From assembly GCF_000381085.1 (NCBI RefSeq), contig NZ_KB905901.1, positions 1 to 64,000 on the forward strand: DNA of 64,000 nucleotides, read 5' to 3'. Position numbers and translations under genes: made by a program. Source of the DNA: Thiomicrorhabdus arctica DSM 13458 (GTDB taxonomy: Bacteria > Pseudomonadota > Gammaproteobacteria > Thiomicrospirales > Thiomicrospiraceae). How positions within the stretch are numbered: the first letter of the stretch is position 1; each line of letters begins with the position of its first letter. Positions 28,726 through 39,270 of the stretch are shown in pieces. Below the pieces are notes generated by a model. It was given only the letters and a program-made list of their open reading frames with translations, was not told where the DNA came from and searched no databases.

Positions 28726-29436
28726 TTAAGCGTTATAGGTTATGCCTGTGAAGTTTAACCAATCTATTGATTGACAAACTTCCAGACATTTTTTTTGCAT
28801 CTCTTTCGGTAAGCAAGCGAGGATCTGCCATTTTTCAGTCTGGGTTTCACTCTGATGGTGATATTGAATCCACTGGCCAAGTAACTCCGCGAGACTGCCT
28901 TCAAAGCATCCTGGAAGCCCTAACTCACTGGCCAACCGATTAGCGATTTTCCAGTCCTCAAGTAATGGGCTGGCTCCAATGGCATCAAGAGGCATTTCAG
29001 GGAGTATAAAACGGGATGGTTTGATGGGGAAGGGAAATCGTTGTTCACTGTGTAAAAGCGCGAGAGTCTGAGCCGATGCATGAGAAGCCTGCCTCTTTTT
29101 TGCAATATAGAAAAGGTTCGCCATCTCTAAACCACTGCCTAGAATCAGGAGATTTCCAGAGACAGGTATGGTGGTGGACGTTTTCGGTGGTCGACAATGT
29201 AGCTGGCCTGGGGAGGTGGTCTTCATGATTGACACTGAACTTAACAGCTGTAATTTAACGTTGTTCGATTGTAGCTCTTGATGAAATAGACGTAGCGGTT
29301 CTGGATAGGAATCAAGCCAGAAGACTGTACCGACATCAAATAGAACTGGATCGGTTAAGGTCAGGCTAATTAGCCAATAGCCTGCTGTTTGTTCTGCCTG
29401 TTGCCAGTCAGCAATAGAAAAAGTAGTAGGATGCAT
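28726..29436 (-). CDS. Unknown protein in the pyr cluster, weakly reductase-like
   Basis: 236 residues, starting 9 bp after the pyrC' stop, so part of that operon. The plan recalls a ferredoxin-reductase-like chain: an N-terminal beta-rich part (GYWLISLTLTDPVLFDVG), then NLLILGSGLEMANLFYIAKK (94-113) like a dinucleotide-binding start. The typical RxYS and GxGxxP motifs are not clear. A PyrK-like electron-transfer role would fit the neighbours but is only a guess. The C-terminus has LPGCFEGSLAELLGQW. Confidence 0.65.
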   Translation of the reverse strand: MHPTTFSIADWQQAEQTAGYWLISLTLTDPVLFDVGTVFWLDSYPEPLRLFHQELQSNNVKLQLLSSVSIMKTTSPGQLHCRPPKTSTTIPVSGNLLILGSGLEMANLFYIAKKRQASHASAQTLALLHSEQRFPFPIKPSRFILPEMPLDAIGASPLLEDWKIANRLASELGLPGCFEGSLAELLGQWIQYHHQSETQTEKWQILACLPKEMQKKCLEVCQSIDWLNFTGITYNA

Positions 29437-29445
29437 CCAGATATT

Positions 29446-30732
29446 TTACACTTGATTTTTGCGATAAACTGAGCGGCCTTGAAAAAAAGTTTGCTCTACC
29501 TGTCCGATAAACTCCCACCCTTGAAAGGGTGTATTCTGACCTTCACTGAGCATTTCATTCACTTTTAAAGTCCAAATCCCTTCAGGATTGAAAATACTTA
29601 AGTCAGCGGGTTGGTTAATGTCCAATGTCCCCCTTTGAACCCCTAAAATCTTTGCAGGGTTCTGCGTGACACAGCGGATGGCTGTCATGAGATCGAGGTC
29701 ATTCTCTTGGACTAATTTCATTAATAGTGGCAGCAAGGTTTCTAATCCACTAATGCCTGGCATGCTTTCACCAAAGGGCAGAAGTTTTTCATCTTTTTGC
29801 AGCGGCGTATGGTCACTCACGACCGCGTCAATGACGCCCGACTTTAACCCCATTAACAAGGCCTGTTTGTCTTGCATGCTGCGTAAGGGTGGAGAGACAT
29901 GAAACAGACTATTAAACCCAAGAACATCCATTTCAGAGAGGTGTAATTGGTGGATAGCAACATCGCAAGTGATGGGTAAGCCGCGTTTTTTGGCGTCTGC
30001 AATCATTTCAACCGAACGTGCACAAGAGAGTTGCGAGAAGTGGGCTCGAACTCCAGCTTCTTCCACTAGAATTAAATCACGAGCCAACGCAGTGGTTTCG
30101 GCTGAAGGTGGAATTTCGGGCAGTCCTAAGCGTGAACTAACAGGGCCGCTGTGTGCAACCCCGCCGTTTTTAAGTTGCTGGTCTTCACAACGTAGCATGA
30201 CGACCATGTCTTGAGTCGACGTATATTCCAAAGCATTTTTTAATGTTAGGGCACTTCTGATCGGAGTGTTCGCCTGGCTCAAAGCTACACAGCCTGCCTG
30301 TTTCAAAGAGTAGATGCCACTGAGGCGTTCACCTTTTAAATCAATCGTTAAAGCACCAATCGGCATCACAAATGCCGTGGAAGCTTGACGTGCACGACGT
30401 TGAAGTAACTCGGTGACTGCTTGTGAATCATTTACCGGCGAGGTATCAGGTGGACAGCAGATACTGGTAATGCCGCCAGCCGCCGCTGCTTTGGTTTCAG
30501 AAGCGATACTGCCTGCAAAGTTACTGCCGGGTTCGCCTAAACGAGCTTGCAAATCGACCAGTCCAGGTAAAATCCATTTTCCGGTAGCATCAACCTCTTG
30601 AGTAGCTGTAAATCCTTCTGGTGCTTGATCTCCCATACCTACAATACGGCCACGAGAGAGATACAAATTGGTGACCTGGTCAAGATTTTGACTTGGATCA
30701 ATAATGCGTCCATTTAGAATGACTAATTTCAT
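29446..30732 (-). CDS. pyrC': Dihydroorotase-like PyrC', probably inactive
   Basis: 428 residues with the type I dihydroorotase fold. The metal site, normally D-x-H-x-H, reads [13 protein letters not shown] (58-69): both histidines are replaced (Gln62, Arg64). In Pseudomonas such a PyrC' has no dihydroorotase activity but is needed to assemble the aspartate transcarbamoylase dodecamer with PyrB. It overlaps pyrB by four bases, as in that system. A real dihydroorotase should exist elsewhere in the genome. Confidence 0.9.
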   Translation of the reverse strand: MKLVILNGRIIDPSQNLDQVTNLYLSRGRIVGMGDQAPEGFTATQEVDATGKWILPGLVDLQARLGEPGSNFAGSIASETKAAAAGGITSICCPPDTSPVNDSQAVTELLQRRARQASTAFVMPIGALTIDLKGERLSGIYSLKQAGCVALSQANTPIRSALTLKNALEYTSTQDMVVMLRCEDQQLKNGGVAHSGPVSSRLGLPEIPPSAETTALARDLILVEEAGVRAHFSQLSCARSVEMIADAKKRGLPITCDVAIHQLHLSEMDVLGFNSLFHVSPPLRSMQDKQALLMGLKSGVIDAVVSDHTPLQKDEKLLPFGESMPGISGLETLLPLLMKLVQENDLDLMTAIRCVTQNPAKILGVQRGTLDINQPADLSIFNPEGIWTLKVNEMLSEGQNTPFQGWEFIGQVEQTFFQGRSVYRKNQV

Positions 30733-31781
30733 GAGTTTGCCTCCTCCATTGCGTTGAGGGTATGTGGCTCGTCCAAATCAAGTGAAGCTTGTTCAGCACG
30801 ATGCTGTTTCAATTGAGCCGCGTTACTCATAATAATGGACATGACCGCCATGCGAACGGCAATACCGTAGGTAACCTGTTCAAGAATGACCGATTGTGGA
30901 CCATCCGCAACCTCGGAGGAAATTTCAACGCCCCGGTTAATGGGTCCTGGATGCATGACAATGGCATCGGGTTTGGCCAGAGCAAGACGCTCTTTTGTGA
31001 GTCCGTAAAGCTTAAAAAACTCTTTTTCACTGGGAATCAAAGCGCTGGTCATACGTTCATTTTGTAGGCGTACCATAATAATGACATCGACATCCTTTAT
31101 GCCTTCCTCCATGTCGTGATAGACATGGATGCCCATGGCTTCAGGACTCTCGGGCATCAAAGTTTTAGGGCCAACCACGCGAATTTCACGCGCCTCTAAA
31201 ATGCTTAAGGCTTGAATTTGTGAACGGACTACTCGGCTGTGTAAGACATCTCCGACAATTGCAACTTTCAAATCAAAGACACTGCCTTTGTGTTTACGAA
31301 TCGTAAACATATCCAACATCGCTTGTGTTGGGTGGGCATGTTGGCCATCGCCCGCATTCAATACATGGACATGCGGGGCAACGTGTTGCGAAAAAAACTG
31401 TGCCGCACCGCTTTGCGCATGGCGAATCACAAACATATCAGTCTGCATAGCTTGTAAGTTCCATAGGGTATCAAGCAGAGATTCTCCTTTTTTGGCAGCA
31501 GAGGTTTCAATATCTAAACTTTCTACTTGGGCAGATAACCTTTTTTCGGCGATTTCAAAGGTCGTGCGGGTTCGAGTACTGGGCTCAAAAAAGAGATTCA
31601 TAATGGTTTTTCCACGCAGAATAGGGACTTTTTTGATCTCTTGGGTATTTGGATTAATAAAGGATTCAGCCGTATCCAATATCTCTATTAAGTGCTGTTG
31701 TTTTAGACCTTCAATGGTCAAAAAGTGATGCAGTTGACCTAATTCATTGAGTTGGATATTCGGGCCAGTAAGTCTGCTCAT
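30729..31781 (-). CDS. pyrB: Aspartate carbamoyltransferase catalytic subunit
   Basis: 350 residues, longer than E. coli PyrB (311), as in the PyrBC' class. [13 protein letters not shown] is the carbamoyl phosphate site and [12 protein letters not shown] the conserved second site; MHPGPINRG is near the C-terminus. It makes carbamoyl aspartate. Overlaps pyrR upstream and pyrC' downstream, each by four bases. Confidence 0.96.
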   Translation of the reverse strand: MSRLTGPNIQLNELGQLHHFLTIEGLKQQHLIEILDTAESFINPNTQEIKKVPILRGKTIMNLFFEPSTRTRTTFEIAEKRLSAQVESLDIETSAAKKGESLLDTLWNLQAMQTDMFVIRHAQSGAAQFFSQHVAPHVHVLNAGDGQHAHPTQAMLDMFTIRKHKGSVFDLKVAIVGDVLHSRVVRSQIQALSILEAREIRVVGPKTLMPESPEAMGIHVYHDMEEGIKDVDVIIMVRLQNERMTSALIPSEKEFFKLYGLTKERLALAKPDAIVMHPGPINRGVEISSEVADGPQSVILEQVTYGIAVRMAVMSIIMSNAAQLKQHRAEQASLDLDEPHTLNAMEEANS

Positions 31782-32290
31782 GTGACGTCCTCCTGCTGGT
31801 CTAAAATCTTGACTATCAATGGGTCTGGGCCTGTCACTTTAATGGTTTGGCGACACTCTAGAGACATGCCGATGACGTCAGCCTGAAAAGGCAACTCACG
31901 ACACCCTTTTCGATCCAATAAAGCGACTAAAGTGACACTTGCAGGACGACCATAATCAAAGATTTCATTTAAGGCGGCGCGTGTGGTGCGACCGGTAAAG
32001 AGAACATCATCAACGAGAATAATATGTTGATCATCAATTTCCCAAGGGATATCAGAGGCTTGTGTCGTTGGATTTAAACCGATTTTGGAGAAGTCATCAC
32101 GGTAAAAGGAGATGTCGATGACACCTAACGGATCTGTTAAGGCTAATTTTTCATGCAATTTTTGGGCGACCCACTCACCTCCAGTGCGAATACCGATCAT
32201 TTTAGGAGACTGGTTAAAAATAACCCGACGTTGTAATTGTTCACATATGTTTTCAAGCAAGGATGAAACATCAATGTCGAGTTCAGTCAT
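31778..32290 (-). CDS. pyrR: PyrR, pyrimidine regulator/uracil phosphoribosyltransferase
   Basis: 170 residues with a type I PRTase fold; the PRPP loop is [18 protein letters not shown]. In many bacteria PyrR regulates pyr genes and can make UMP from uracil. In Gram-negatives the RNA-binding role is less general. GGA lies six bases before the ATG. Confidence 0.93.
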   Translation of the reverse strand: MTELDIDVSSLLENICEQLQRRVIFNQSPKMIGIRTGGEWVAQKLHEKLALTDPLGVIDISFYRDDFSKIGLNPTTQASDIPWEIDDQHIILVDDVLFTGRTTRAALNEIFDYGRPASVTLVALLDRKGCRELPFQADVIGMSLECRQTIKVTGPDPLIVKILDQQEDVT

Positions 32291-32369
32291 ATTTTTTCCA
32301 GTTAATGTTAGGTGTCGTCATGTGAGAGTCAGCATGTTAAGTTTGATAATAGAATTGCCGAACGTTGCC

Positions 32370-32828
32370 TTAAAGGGCGTTTTGAGTTATGTTCGCTTCT
32401 AGCCAATTCTCTAAAATAATTTGTGCAGCATGGTCATCCAAGTGAGTTTGCTTAAGGTGACGGCCTTCTGCTTCAATTGAACTGAGTTGTTCTTCCATAA
32501 AAAAAACGGGGCAGTGATAGCGGCCACTTAAACGTTGACCAAACTTACGGGCTGGTTGAGTCAAGGCTTGTTCGGTTCCGTCTAAATGCAGTGGTAAACC
32601 CACGACGATGGCAACAGGCTTCCAGTTTTCAAACAACTTGCTAATATGTTCCCAATCCGGTTTACCATCTTTACTTTTGACAATGGTTTCTGGCGTCGCT
32701 GTTTGGGTGATGGTTTGACCAGCGGCCACTCCAATACGGCGTAGACCAAAATCAAAGCCCAGTACAATCCCTGACATGGGTGTTGATTTAGTTTTTAATG
32801 AAGATGGGTTGCTCTTTTGATTAGGCAT
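32370..32828 (-). CDS. ruvX: RuvX/YqgF, Holliday junction resolvase-like nuclease
   Basis: 152 residues. The RNase H-like first motif is VLGFDFGLRRIGVA. VVGLPLHLDGTE and the C-terminal DDHAAQIIL hold the other acidic residues. YqgF in E. coli is linked to 16S rRNA 5' maturation. The start overlaps the yqgE stop by eight bases. Start of the coding region before residue 18 (MSGIVLGF) is less conserved, so a shorter form is possible. Confidence 0.92.
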   Translation of the reverse strand: MPNQKSNPSSLKTKSTPMSGIVLGFDFGLRRIGVAAGQTITQTATPETIVKSKDGKPDWEHISKLFENWKPVAIVVGLPLHLDGTEQALTQPARKFGQRLSGRYHCPVFFMEEQLSSIEAEGRHLKQTHLDDHAAQIILENWLEANITQNAL

Positions 32829-33387
32829 GTCCAGCCTCCAGTGTTAAAAACTCGGGCGAAATCCCCAACGTATTTAGAGCGACTTCCCATCTGTTTTCGA
32901 TGGGTGTGTCAAACAATAGCGATTGATTGTAAGGGATGGTCAGCCAACTGTTACTTTTCAGCTCTTGTGCCAGCTGGCCAGGTTTCCAGCCTGCAAATCC
33001 GAGACAAATCTGGAATTGTTCGGGGCTTTCATTATGACTCAGTGCCTCTATAAAATCATCTGAAACAGTCATGGCCAGGTCATCAGGCAAAAGCATCGAA
33101 CTTTTCCATTCACCTGAGGGATGATGCAGAATAAATCCGCGTTCCATATCCACTGGTCCACCTTTAAGTACGGTGCCCTCTAAAAAAAGACTGTCAGGAT
33201 GTGAGGGGAAGTCAAAGTGAGTAAGTAGATCGTGCACGGTTAATTTATGGGAAATATTAATGACGAGTCCCATCGAACCATGGTCATTATCTTCCACGAT
33301 ATAAATGACGGTTTTTTCAAACCAACTATCGTCTAAAGATGGCATGGCGATCAGAAAGTTGTGTTCAAAAGAGGGCAATTGTTTCAT
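32821..33387 (-). CDS. yqgE: YqgE/AlgH family protein
   Basis: 188 residues, full family length. HNFLIAMPSLDDSWFEKTVIY at the N-terminus and GPVDMERGFILH are the family marks. The function is unsettled. yqgE-ruvX-pyr is a common order in gammaproteobacteria. Confidence 0.93.
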   Translation of the reverse strand: MKQLPSFEHNFLIAMPSLDDSWFEKTVIYIVEDNDHGSMGLVINISHKLTVHDLLTHFDFPSHPDSLFLEGTVLKGGPVDMERGFILHHPSGEWKSSMLLPDDLAMTVSDDFIEALSHNESPEQFQICLGFAGWKPGQLAQELKSNSWLTIPYNQSLLFDTPIENRWEVALNTLGISPEFLTLEAGHA

Positions 33388-33395
33388 AGCGAAAA

Positions 33396-34454
33396 TTATA
33401 ACAGTTTCGTGCGTTCTGCCATGGCTTTTGTTTGCAGGATTTTACCCTGATTGTCGATACATAAAACATAGGTTAGCCCCATACTTTTAGCAATGTTTAA
33501 CCAGTTTTTTGGGCCCGCAATCAGGATGGCAGTCGCGGCGGCATCAGCCGTAGTAGCATCGTTATGTAATACGGTGACGGAAGCAAAACCTTGAGCCGGA
33601 TAGCCAGTATTCGGGTTAATAATATGAGAATAACGTTGTCCATGCCATTCGAAGTAACGCTGATACGTACCGGAAGTGACAATGCTTTCGTCCGCGTTCA
33701 GGTGAATAGCGACTTCCACGTTCGAAGGGTTGTTTGGGTTTTGAATACCGACAGACCAAGGCTGGCCGTTTTTCAACCCCAGAGTTTTCATGTCGCCGCC
33801 AATATTCACAATGGCACTTTTAATGCCGGCCTTAGCAATGATATCTAATGCCATATCGATGGCAAGTCCTTTGGCATTGCCGCCGAAGTCCAGTTGTACT
33901 TGGTTATTCTTACTATAGAGGGTTAACCCCTCAAAATAAATATCCAGGAGAGAAGGGCGTTGGTCTAACCAATGCTGAATAGATTTTTCTGAGGGAGGTG
34001 GGCCAGACCAGGTCTCTTTGTGGAATCCCCAGAGTGCAATCAATTTACCAATGCCAGGATCAAATAACTTCTGACTTGCCCTGGTTAAACTTTGCGACTT
34101 GATAATGAAGTTTTTAACGCTCAAGGGGACATTAATAGGTTGCGATTGGGCAATGGCTTGATTAATTTTGCCGATAATGCCACCTTTTTCCCAAGCATGC
34201 CACTCTTTGTGAAAGTGAAAAAATTCAGTTTCAACTTGTTGAATCGCGGCTTCTGCTTGCTTGACATCAGGATGGTATAGAGTAATGTCAACTAAGGTAC
34301 CAAAGACCACAATAGTCGCTTTAGTGGGGGGCGAATTTTGACTGGAACAGCTTGTTAACAGCAGCAAAAGTGCAAGTCCAAGCGTCCATGATAGTCGCTG
34401 GTGTGGTTGTTGAATTTGGAGGTGTTTATATTTATTTTCTGACATAAGTTTCAT
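33396..34454 (-). CDS. apbE: FAD:protein FMN transferase ApbE, lipoprotein
   Basis: 352 residues. A hydrophobic start ends in LLLTSC, a lipobox, so it should be a periplasmic lipoprotein. VQLDFGGNAKGLAID and the metal-binding DATTADAAATA segment are typical. It attaches FMN to threonine of targets such as NqrC or RnfG, none of which is in the window. Confidence 0.93.
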   Translation of the reverse strand: MKLMSENKYKHLQIQQPHQRLSWTLGLALLLLLTSCSSQNSPPTKATIVVFGTLVDITLYHPDVKQAEAAIQQVETEFFHFHKEWHAWEKGGIIGKINQAIAQSQPINVPLSVKNFIIKSQSLTRASQKLFDPGIGKLIALWGFHKETWSGPPPSEKSIQHWLDQRPSLLDIYFEGLTLYSKNNQVQLDFGGNAKGLAIDMALDIIAKAGIKSAIVNIGGDMKTLGLKNGQPWSVGIQNPNNPSNVEVAIHLNADESIVTSGTYQRYFEWHGQRYSHIINPNTGYPAQGFASVTVLHNDATTADAAATAILIAGPKNWLNIAKSMGLTYVLCIDNQGKILQTKAMAERTKLL

Positions 34455-34590
34455 CTAACATAATCATTGAACGGTAAGGGTTCATTATAAGGTGTTGTCA
34501 TGACTGCATTTCAGTCAATAAAAAATTCACCTGGCGTGGTCATACTAAAAAGTTAATGTAAAAGCTTCTAACAGTTTGGAGTTTAGTACA

Positions 34591-35550
34591 TTATTTTTGG
34601 AGTTCAATCTGTGCTTCCAAGCAATCAAACAAAGTGCCGGCAATATTTAAATCAAATTGCGCGTCGAGCTCACGAATGCAGGTTGGACTGGTCACATTAA
34701 TCTCGGTAATGTAATCACCAATAACATCCAAACCAACAAAATACAGCCCTTTGGCTTTAAGTGTCGGTTTAATCTGTTCACACAACCAACGTTCACGTTC
34801 GGTGATTGGCATGCCCACACCGGTTCCGCCTGCAGCGATATTACCGCGAGTCTCCCCTTCAGCTGGAATACGCGCTAAGGTGTAGTCAAGTGGCTCACCA
34901 TTTATCAGCAAAATACGTTTATCACCTGCTTTAATCTCAGGTAAATATGTTTGCGCCATAATGTGGTGTTTGCCATGGTCGGTCATGGTCTCAATGATGA
35001 CGCTAATATTCGGGTCATCTTGTTTAACCCTAAAGATTGAAGCACCGCCCATCGCATCCAGCGGTTTAAAAATAGTGTCTTGATGGTGACTTATAAAAGC
35101 TCGTAACTTATCTGCATTGGCGGTGACGATCGTAGGGGGGATACATTGTGAGAACCAGCTGGCAAACAATTTTTCATTCGCATCACGTAAGCTCTGGGGT
35201 TTGTTCACCACTAAAACGCCTTCCGCTTCGGCCAACTCTAAAATATGTGTGCTATAGAGGTAGTCATTGGTAAATGGGGGGTCTTGGCGAATCAAAATGA
35301 TATCTAACGTGTTGAGTGCGATGTCATGACGGCCGTCGAAGTCGAAATATTGTTCTGTTTTAGGCCTATCCCATACGTTAAGGCCACGGGTAATTGACCA
35401 GGCCTGGCCATCTTTCAGATAAAGATCTTCAGGTTGCATATAAACCAATTCATGACCGCGTCGTTGAGCTTCTAACAGCATCGCAAAGGAGCTGTCTTTA
35501 TGTGGTTTAATGTTTGCAATGGGATCCATTACTATGCCGACTTTAAGCAT
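34591..35550 (-). CDS. gshB: Glutathione synthetase
   Basis: 319 residues with an ATP-grasp fold. N-terminal VGIVMDPIANIKPHKDSSFAML and C-terminal GDYITEINVTSPTCIREL are very conserved in GshB. Joins gamma-glutamylcysteine and glycine. gshA follows 1.4 kb upstream on the same strand with an NnrS gene between. A CCAGGCCTGG palindrome lies at 35398-35407 (Gln-Ala-Trp). Confidence 0.96.
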   Translation of the reverse strand: MLKVGIVMDPIANIKPHKDSSFAMLLEAQRRGHELVYMQPEDLYLKDGQAWSITRGLNVWDRPKTEQYFDFDGRHDIALNTLDIILIRQDPPFTNDYLYSTHILELAEAEGVLVVNKPQSLRDANEKLFASWFSQCIPPTIVTANADKLRAFISHHQDTIFKPLDAMGGASIFRVKQDDPNISVIIETMTDHGKHHIMAQTYLPEIKAGDKRILLINGEPLDYTLARIPAEGETRGNIAAGGTGVGMPITERERWLCEQIKPTLKAKGLYFVGLDVIGDYITEINVTSPTCIRELDAQFDLNIAGTLFDCLEAQIELQK

Positions 35551-35634
35551 TTTCTTATCCTTTTAAATCCATTTTGAGTCACTCGGGTTTCATTGAGTTA
35601 ACACATTTGTTGCTATTGTACCTGGCTGTGTCAT

Positions 35635-36858
35635 TTAACCAAAATGCCCATCTACGCGTTTTTGAACCAGCATCGGTATAAAAGACCAACAAAACAGAGC
35701 AAAAGCCAGTATCCATAAAAATTGAGCGCTGATCATCCATAGGCCGTACTGTTCAGGTGCAATCATTGGCAAAACCACTCGCACCAGAGTGGCTAAGACA
35801 ACCAATGACAATATCATAGTATGGTGTTTAGGTGGTTGATTGACGTTTCTGCCTGTGTGACCTAGGCTGACTCGAGTCATCATTGCTAAGGTTATCAAGC
35901 CTATGCCTCCAACAGCGAGCGAATGAATCGCTAAGGAGTGAAAGGTCGGTTGGAAGGCGGTGATAACATAGAGTAAAAATCCAATTTGGATAAAAACCAT
36001 GCCCAAATAGAGGCTCCATAGCATCGGTTTTGCCCAAATTCCAGGGGTATACCAATTGATGAGGCGCATATTACCGACAAAAAATAGCATTAAAGCAATG
36101 AATGCAGTGATGACAGCATTGTCTAAAAATAATTCAGACAACATGAGCAGTAAGAGCAATCCTAAATTACTATAATCAATCCATTTCGGATTCGCTAAAG
36201 AGACGGTTTCTTTAACGCCTTTTTCAATAAAGAAGGGTATGACTCTGCGTCCCATCGTCATAATCAATGCCAGAATAATAAAAAAGCCACCAGTATTTCC
36301 CCACGCCATACCTTGCTCTAATATGCCAAACAGGCCTAAATAAAAGATGATATTGAATAAGCCCATTAAGATGATTTTGGCGAGTAAGTCATTTTGCTTC
36401 CACTGCTTAGCACGGAAAATGGGGGTGGCAAATGCAATTGCGAAATAGAGGTTAAAGAGAAGATCGAGCAATGCGGTGATGAGGAGTAATTCGAAGCCAA
36501 ATCCGGGGAATAATATTGGAAGAAACCAACCGATTCGTCCACCTATCCAAAGTGAAAATAGGATCGCTAAAGGGCGACCGGACGGAGTGTTAACGCCCGT
36601 CCAATTTTTGACAGCGGTCAGTAAAAATCCAGCAGCGACCGCCATCGTGAAGCCAAATATCATCTCATGTGCATGCCACTGCGTGACGGATAGGTTGTCT
36701 AGCGGTAAACTCAGTAAGCCTTGCAAAAGAAAAAACCAAATCAACATGCCCAACATGGCAAATAACCCAGCCCCTAAAAAAAATGGCCTAAAGCCTAGGT
36801 TAAACAATGAAAAAGCTGAGGGTTTTTTTTTATGAGTGTCTAAGTTCAGAATGGACAT
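35635..36858 (-). CDS. nnrS: NnrS family heme-copper membrane protein
   Basis: About 407 residues with some twelve membrane segments. Conserved FRPFFLGAG, QWHAHEMIFGF and HSLAVGGIGLITLAMM hold histidines typical of NnrS. NnrS relieves nitric oxide and iron-nitrosyl stress. I take the start at ATG 36858, since GAGGAG lies nine bases before it; an in-frame ATG at 36903 has no such site. It lies between gshB and gshA, which fits a thiol/nitrosative stress theme. Confidence 0.9.
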   Translation of the reverse strand: MSILNLDTHKKKPSAFSLFNLGFRPFFLGAGLFAMLGMLIWFFLLQGLLSLPLDNLSVTQWHAHEMIFGFTMAVAAGFLLTAVKNWTGVNTPSGRPLAILFSLWIGGRIGWFLPILFPGFGFELLLITALLDLLFNLYFAIAFATPIFRAKQWKQNDLLAKIILMGLFNIIFYLGLFGILEQGMAWGNTGGFFIILALIMTMGRRVIPFFIEKGVKETVSLANPKWIDYSNLGLLLLLMLSELFLDNAVITAFIALMLFFVGNMRLINWYTPGIWAKPMLWSLYLGMVFIQIGFLLYVITAFQPTFHSLAIHSLAVGGIGLITLAMMTRVSLGHTGRNVNQPPKHHTMILSLVVLATLVRVVLPMIAPEQYGLWMISAQFLWILAFALFCWSFIPMLVQKRVDGHFG

Positions 36859-36995
36859 AGGATAGGACTCCTCAGTGTGTGTTTCGTTAGTAGACTTCTT
36901 CAATAAGTCTGCTACAGCAAAGGAGTTGATGTAGCAATGAACTAAAGACTTGTCAGGTCAGCAGAGATTGAACCTTTCCCCATTGAAGTGCTTAC

Positions 36996-38306
36996 CTAAA
37001 TGTCTGTTAAATCGGTTAGCGCATCCTTTGCAACGGCAATCTCACGCGCGGCAGCCAATAAAGCTAAGCGTGCAATCACGCCATAAGCGTAAAAACGGTT
37101 CGGACTGGCATCAGGATTCTGATTGTCATCTGGCAGGGCACATGACTCTTCAAACGAGAGGGGTTCGAAATGCATGCCTGGCGAATTCAGGTTGTCGGTG
37201 GCTTTTTTTCCGGTATGAATACGGTAAAATCCGCCAATGACTTGACTGCCTATCATGTAGACCACCGGTTCAGCAACCGCGCCATTAACGGTTTCATAGG
37301 TGTAGACGCCTTCTTGAACCAGCATCTGCTCTACTTGCAGTCCTTCTTTCACTGACGCCATCTTGTTACGTTGTTTACGGTTTAAGTTCAGAATTTCATC
37401 TGCACTGTTGACGGACATGATAGCCATCCCGTATGTGCCGCTGTCGGACTTTACTATGACAAACGGTTTACAGTCAATCTGATGGGTTTCGTAGTACGCC
37501 TTAGTTTCATCTAAGACTCGGTTCACCGTGTTAGCCAGATCTTCAAATCCAGTACGTTCTTTAAAGTTAATCGGACCGCAAGAGATTGAGGTCGGGTTGA
37601 TTAACCACTGGTCAATATCGATAATTTTCGCAAAGGCTTCGGTCACATCGGAATAGTGATCAAAGTGTTGTGTTTTATAACGATTTGACCACCCCAAATC
37701 CATCGGCGGCAGTAATGTTTGCTCAATGCCCTCTAAAATTTCTGGTCGACCACCGGACAAATCGTTGTTTAATAAAACGGCACAAGGAAAGAAGTTATCG
37801 ACTCCAATACGTTCGCCTTTGCGAATTAACGGTTTTAACGTCAAGGTATTCCCGGAAGGTAGCTCTACTAATAGAGGGGCATCTAAATCTGGAATAAGTG
37901 AGCCAATGTGGACTTCGTAACCGGCACTTTCCAAGATGGTTTGTAACGTCAAGAGGTTTTCAAGATAGAAGGTATTTCGGGTGTGACTTTCTGGGATGAT
38001 TAAGACACCATCGGCTATCGGGCAAGCTTGCGTTACAGCGGTTTGTGCCGCATGCACTGCTAAAGAACGTAAATCAGGGTGTAGATTATTAAAACCGGCA
38101 GGGAATAGGTTTGTATCCACGGGCGCTAATTTGAACCCCGCATTTCTTAAATCGACTGAGCAATAAAAAGGAGCTGGAGTGTTTTTAAACTGCTTACGAA
38201 ACCAAGATTCAATCTCTGTTCGATGATCTAAAAGATGTTTTTCCAACTTGAGCAGAGGGCCTTTTAAAGCCGTTTGTAGATGTGGAACATGATTGATTGA
38301 AGGCAT
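36996..38306 (-). CDS. gshA: Glutamate-cysteine ligase, ferrooxidans-type
   Basis: 436 residues, not the E. coli GshA type. It fits the proteobacterial family first seen in Acidithiobacillus, with NHVPHLQTALKGPLLKLEKH at the start, FVIVKSDSGTYGMAIM (ATP-grasp-like) and VNGAVAEPVVYM. First step of glutathione synthesis. Confidence 0.9.
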   Translation of the reverse strand: MPSINHVPHLQTALKGPLLKLEKHLLDHRTEIESWFRKQFKNTPAPFYCSVDLRNAGFKLAPVDTNLFPAGFNNLHPDLRSLAVHAAQTAVTQACPIADGVLIIPESHTRNTFYLENLLTLQTILESAGYEVHIGSLIPDLDAPLLVELPSGNTLTLKPLIRKGERIGVDNFFPCAVLLNNDLSGGRPEILEGIEQTLLPPMDLGWSNRYKTQHFDHYSDVTEAFAKIIDIDQWLINPTSISCGPINFKERTGFEDLANTVNRVLDETKAYYETHQIDCKPFVIVKSDSGTYGMAIMSVNSADEILNLNRKQRNKMASVKEGLQVEQMLVQEGVYTYETVNGAVAEPVVYMIGSQVIGGFYRIHTGKKATDNLNSPGMHFEPLSFEESCALPDDNQNPDASPNRFYAYGVIARLALLAAAREIAVAKDALTDLTDI

Positions 38307-38489
38307 TGGTGAATCTCTTCTGAAGATTGTGGGGCTCAGGCTCGCTGAGCTTTTATGATTTGACTATTATAACTGTATTTTAAATATCTGAGAGCGATTC
38401 TTATTTATGCTCGTGTAAGTTAACGTCGACTGGTTGGGCTGCTCACTTTTCGCCAGCGGCCGCCTGATGCTTTATGAACATTACCACGG

Positions 38490-39233
38490 TTATATATCAC
38501 CCCAGAGTGATTGTAATATAGCTAAAATTGCAGGGCCGGCGGTTTCGGTGCGCAGTACTCTAGGGCCGAGTTGTATTGGAATGAGTCCTATGGTTTCTGC
38601 TTGCTGGACTTCTATTTCGCTTAAGCCACCTTCAGGGCCTATCAGCAATTGTATCGGCGTGCTTGCAGTAGGTGCTTTTACCGTCTTTAAGTTGTGTTCA
38701 GCATGAGGGTCCAATACTAAACCAAAGATCGGTTGGTCCGGGTTTTGTGCTTCTAACCAGGCCTGGTAGCTTTGAATCGGGAATATGATAGGAACGACTG
38801 TGCGACCACTTTGCTCGCAGGCATTAATCACAATGGCTTGCCACTGGTTACGGCGCTTTTCTAACTTATCGACCTCCAGTTTAACATCACAGCGTTCCGT
38901 GAGAATCGGTTGAATCGCCGTTACCCCGAGCTCAACGGCTTTTTGGATTGTGGTATCCATTCGATCCCCTTTGGAAACGCCTTGTACTAAGACGGTTTTC
39001 AAAGGGGATTCGTTATCGGATTTTACGACGGATTCGATATGCAAGTCAGCTGTACGCCGACTGGTCACGATGAGTTTACCCGTAGCGAGCAATCCTGATC
39101 CATTGAAGGCTTCAATCAAATAGCCATGTTTAAGACGTAACACCGTTAATGCATAATGCGCCTGTTCTTTGGGCAACGCAATCGTTTGATTAACTTGATA
39201 GTTGCCTTCTAAGAATAGACGTGAAATGCGCAT
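38490..39233 (-). CDS. rsmE: 16S rRNA m3U1498 methyltransferase RsmE
   Basis: 247 residues with a SPOUT (knotted) fold. N-terminal PUA-like part, then VQGVSKGDRMDTTIQKAVELG and the knot LLIGPEGGLSEIE and LGPRVLRTETA. A CCAGGCCTGG palindrome lies at 38757-38766 (Gln-Ala-Trp). Confidence 0.95.
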   Translation of the reverse strand: MRISRLFLEGNYQVNQTIALPKEQAHYALTVLRLKHGYLIEAFNGSGLLATGKLIVTSRRTADLHIESVVKSDNESPLKTVLVQGVSKGDRMDTTIQKAVELGVTAIQPILTERCDVKLEVDKLEKRRNQWQAIVINACEQSGRTVVPIIFPIQSYQAWLEAQNPDQPIFGLVLDPHAEHNLKTVKAPTASTPIQLLIGPEGGLSEIEVQQAETIGLIPIQLGPRVLRTETAGPAILAILQSLWGDI

Positions 39234-39270
39234 ATTGCTAACCCTTAAAATGAACTTAATTAAGATGAAC

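Noticed and set aside
31288-31728. 146-codon plus frame opposite pyrB
   Set aside because: Cys/Trp-rich shadow of pyrB with no ribosome binding site.
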